From Anaerolineae bacterium (GTDB taxonomy: Bacteria; Chloroflexota; Anaerolineae; 4572-78): a stretch of 6,882 nucleotides of DNA. How positions within the stretch are numbered: the first letter of the stretch is position 1; each line of letters starts with the position of its first letter. The translations under genes and the position numbers were made by a program. The notes beneath the pieces are model-generated. The model was not told where the DNA came from. It did not search any database and saw nothing but the letters and a program-made list of their open reading frames with translations. Positions 5,133-6,882 of the stretch are shown piece by piece. The stretch is from assembly GCA_027022125.1 (NCBI GenBank), contig JALVZI010000528.1, positions 1 through 6,882 on the forward strand, in the 5' to 3' direction.

Positions 5133-6080
5133 ATGGTTATGGTGAAAACAAAAACCCGGTCGAACCGAAAAAACGCACCGCGTCCCGGCAAACTGCTGGA
5201 AAATATCGGCAATACCCCACTGCTGCCGATGCACCGCATTCTCGCCGCCGAAGGTATTTCGCCCAATGTGGTGATGTTCGGCAAAGCGGAATGGTTCAAC
5301 CCCGGCGGCTCGGTGAAAGACCGCCCGGCGCTGTCGATGATAGAGGATGCGGAAGCGAAAGGGCTGCTGACGCCCGGCAAAACCATTTTGGAAGCCACCT
5401 CTGGCAATACCGGCATCGGGTTGGCGATGATTGGCGTGTCGAAGGGGTATTCGGTGACGCTGGTGATGCCGGAAAGTGTCAGCCCGGAGCGAAAGGGCAT
5501 TCTGCGGGCGTATGGCGCGGAAATCATTCTGACGGACAAACTGGAAGGGATTGACGGCGCTATCGCCGAGGCGGAGCGACTGCTGGCAACATACCCCGAC
5601 CGCTATTACCGTCCCGACCAGTATAACAATCCTGCCAACTGGCAGGCACACTATCGCACCACCGGCGTGGAACTGTGGCAGCAAACGGGCGGCGCCATCA
5701 CTCATTTTGTGGCAGGTATCGGCACCAGCGGCACGCTGATGGGAACAGGTCGGCGATTGCGGGAATTTAATCCCGATATAAAAATTTTGGCGGTGGAACC
5801 GGAAGACGAGATGGCAAAAATTGCCGGACTGAAACACATGGAATCATCCATTATGCCCAAAATTTACGACCCGTCTTTTCCCGATGAGGTGCTGCACGCC
5901 CGCCCCGAAGACGCGGTGGATATGGCTCGGCGGCTGGCGCAGGAAGAAGGCTTTTTTGTGGGCATGTCTGCCGGGGCGGCGATGTGGGCGGCGGTGCAGT
6001 ACGCCCGCCGTCTGGATGAAGGCGTGATGGTGGTACTCTTCCCCGACGGCGGGGAGAAATATCTCAGCATGCTCGCGTGA
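5133..6080 (+). CDS. cysM: Cysteine synthase, CysM type (probable CysO-thiocarboxylate / O-phosphoserine-dependent)
   Basis: This 315-residue fold-type II PLP enzyme has PLP lysine K62 in NPGGSVKDRPA, the substrate loop TSGNTG (89-94), the PLP-phosphate loop GTSGT (197-201) and the C-terminal DGGEKYLS. It makes L-cysteine from an activated serine and a sulfur donor. The segments NPANWQAHYRTTGVELW, ITHFVAGIGTSGTLMGTGRRLRE and MPKIYDP closely resemble mycobacterial CysM, which uses O-phosphoserine and CysO-COSH. K234 in GLKHMESS falls where mycobacterial CysM has the phosphoserine-binding Arg220, a positive charge that O-acetylserine enzymes lack there (alignment from memory). The ATG at 5133 follows AAGGA (5121-5125). 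A basic N-terminal extension of about 18 residues precedes LLENIGNTPL. There is no Cys in the protein. Repeat copy 2 separates it from thiF, so it may be cotranscribed or have its own promoter. Confidence 0.92.
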   Translation: MVMVKTKTRSNRKNAPRPGKLLENIGNTPLLPMHRILAAEGISPNVVMFGKAEWFNPGGSVKDRPALSMIEDAEAKGLLTPGKTILEATSGNTGIGLAMIGVSKGYSVTLVMPESVSPERKGILRAYGAEIILTDKLEGIDGAIAEAERLLATYPDRYYRPDQYNNPANWQAHYRTTGVELWQQTGGAITHFVAGIGTSGTLMGTGRRLREFNPDIKILAVEPEDEMAKIAGLKHMESSIMPKIYDPSFPDEVLHARPEDAVDMARRLAQEEGFFVGMSAGAAMWAAVQYARRLDEGVMVVLFPDGGEKYLSMLA

Positions 6081-6083
6081 GAT

Positions 6084-6103
6084 GGAGATTGTTCCCAATC
6101 TCC
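6084..6103. repeat. Short hairpin between convergent cysM and nfo
   Basis: GGAGATTG (6084-6091), four loop bases and CAATCTCC (6096-6103) form a perfect 8-bp hairpin four bases after the cysM stop. No T-run follows on either strand, so terminator function is doubtful. It is built from the same motif as the adjoining tandem repeat. Confidence 0.5.
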
Positions 6104-6124
6104 AATCAACCAATCTCCAATCAA
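6095..6124. repeat. Two perfect tandem copies of a 15-bp repeat overlapping the nfo stop
   Basis: CCAATCTCCAATCAA occurs at 6095-6109 and again at 6110-6124. The second copy includes the nfo stop codon (complement of 6121-6123). It is a low-complexity intergenic repeat of the GATTGGAGATTGG type and fills nearly the whole 40-bp convergent gap. Confidence 0.85.
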
Positions 6125-6882
6125 CGAATCAGACTGCGCAATTTTGCCAAATTCTCGCGGTCGGATTCGATTTTTACCTCTTGCGGCGTTTCCAGCAGGA
6201 ACGGCAAATCGGCAAAACGGGGGTCGTTCAAAAAGAAACCGAACGGTTCCAGCCCGATGAACCCTTCGCCGATGTGGGTGTGCCGGTCTTTATGTGTGCC
6301 CAAATCATTTTTGGAATCGTTCATGTGGAACACCGCCAATTTGTCCAACCCCAGCGTTTCCGAAAAATTATCCCACATTTTTTGATAGCCGACTTCCGTG
6401 CGGAAATCATAGCCCGCCGCCAGCGCATGGCAGGTATCGAAACACACCATCAGCCGTTCCGGCTCTTCTGTGGCAGCGATGATGGCTGCCAATTCCTCAA
6501 AAGTGCGACCCAGTGTTGTGCCCTGTCCTGCGGTAATTTCCAGCGCGACTTTCACTTTATGGTGGGGCAAGGCGCGGTGAACGTTATCCAGCGCCGCCGA
6601 AACGCGCGCCAGCCCCGCTTCTACCCCGCTTTTGACGTGTGCGCCCGGGTGCAAAACCAGATACGGAATGCCCAGCACTTCGCAGCGTTCCAGTTCGTCA
6701 ATCAGCCCGTTGGTAGATTTTTCCCACAGGGCGTCATCTGGCGTGCCGAGATTGAGCAGATAACTGGCGTGCGTCACCACCGGCGAAATGCCCGTTTCGG
6801 TTTGGCGCCGGTGGAATCGTTCGATTTCATCGGGGCGCAAATCTCGCCCTTTCCAGCGATTATTGTTTTTGGTGAAAATTTG
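6121..6882 (-). CDS. nfo: Deoxyribonuclease IV (AP endonuclease, Nfo family), 5' end outside window
   Basis: The frame runs from the window edge (6882) leftward to TGA at 6123-6121, giving 253 visible residues. The first visible residues, QIFTKNNNRWKGRD, match the Nfo start region, so about 30 residues are missing beyond the edge; the family is about 280-285 residues. Nfo cleaves DNA 5' of abasic sites in base-excision repair using three zinc ions. The ligand motifs are all visible in order: THASYLLNLG, the first His of HPGAH, LEITAGQG, CFDTCH (Asp and His), FHMND, DRHTHIGEG (Asp and His) and LLETP (Glu). A TTG near 6838-6840 is internal, not the start. It is convergent with cysM, 40 bp apart, and has no evident link to sulfur metabolism. 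Confidence 0.95.
   Translation of the reverse strand, partial: QIFTKNNNRWKGRDLRPDEIERFHRRQTETGISPVVTHASYLLNLGTPDDALWEKSTNGLIDELERCEVLGIPYLVLHPGAHVKSGVEAGLARVSAALDNVHRALPHHKVKVALEITAGQGTTLGRTFEELAAIIAATEEPERLMVCFDTCHALAAGYDFRTEVGYQKMWDNFSETLGLDKLAVFHMNDSKNDLGTHKDRHTHIGEGFIGLEPFGFFLNDPRFADLPFLLETPQEVKIESDRENLAKLRSLIR

Overview
The window carries a bacterial sulfur-metabolism locus on the + strand and the end of a DNA-repair gene on the - strand. The organism is probably a Chloroflexota-like bacterium. That is a tentative inference from three things: a SUF system with SufU and SufT, a mycobacterial-type CysO/CysM cysteine pathway, and intergenic spaces filled with short dispersed repeats. No rRNA or other phylogenetic marker is present to settle it.

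Layout. Bases 1-3044 hold the tail of an iron-sulfur assembly (suf) operon: the C-terminal part of sufD, a complete cysteine desulfurase sufS, the scaffold/sulfur-acceptor sufU, and a small DUF59/MIP18 gene (sufT-like). A ~160-bp repeat sits between sufS and sufU, and an inverted copy lies 2.7 kb further on, between the ThiF-like gene and cysM. Bases 3048-3443 are a long regulatory leader. Bases 3444-6080 hold a cysteine-biosynthesis unit: a CysO-type sulfur-carrier protein, a rhodanese-ThiF/MoeB activating enzyme, and a CysM-type cysteine synthase. At the right edge, in convergent orientation, is nfo (endonuclease IV), cut by the window end.

Main discovery. The leader upstream of cysO looks like a ribosome-mediated, cysteine-sensing transcription attenuator. 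A clear sigma70-type promoter (3048-3075) precedes a short open frame (3102-3158) encoding MVKHMAFKTCCICCWRAP, with four Cys codons in five. The Cys codons lie in a segment that pairs with 3208-3217. The adjoining 9-mer 3216-3224 is an exact reverse complement of the 5' arm of an intrinsic terminator (3259-3288). A ribosome stalled for lack of Cys-tRNA would free that 9-mer to break the terminator and switch on cysO-thiF, and possibly cysM. With cysteine plentiful the terminator would form. CysO and CysM themselves contain no cysteine.

How the genes fit together. SufS strips sulfur from cysteine for Fe-S clusters through SufU, so the suf genes consume cysteine. The rhodanese-ThiF protein would adenylate and sulfurate CysO, and CysM would use the CysO thiocarboxylate to make cysteine. 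CysO ends in Gly-Gly-Lys rather than Gly-Gly, so a processing protease (Mec/JAMM type) would be needed; none is visible here.
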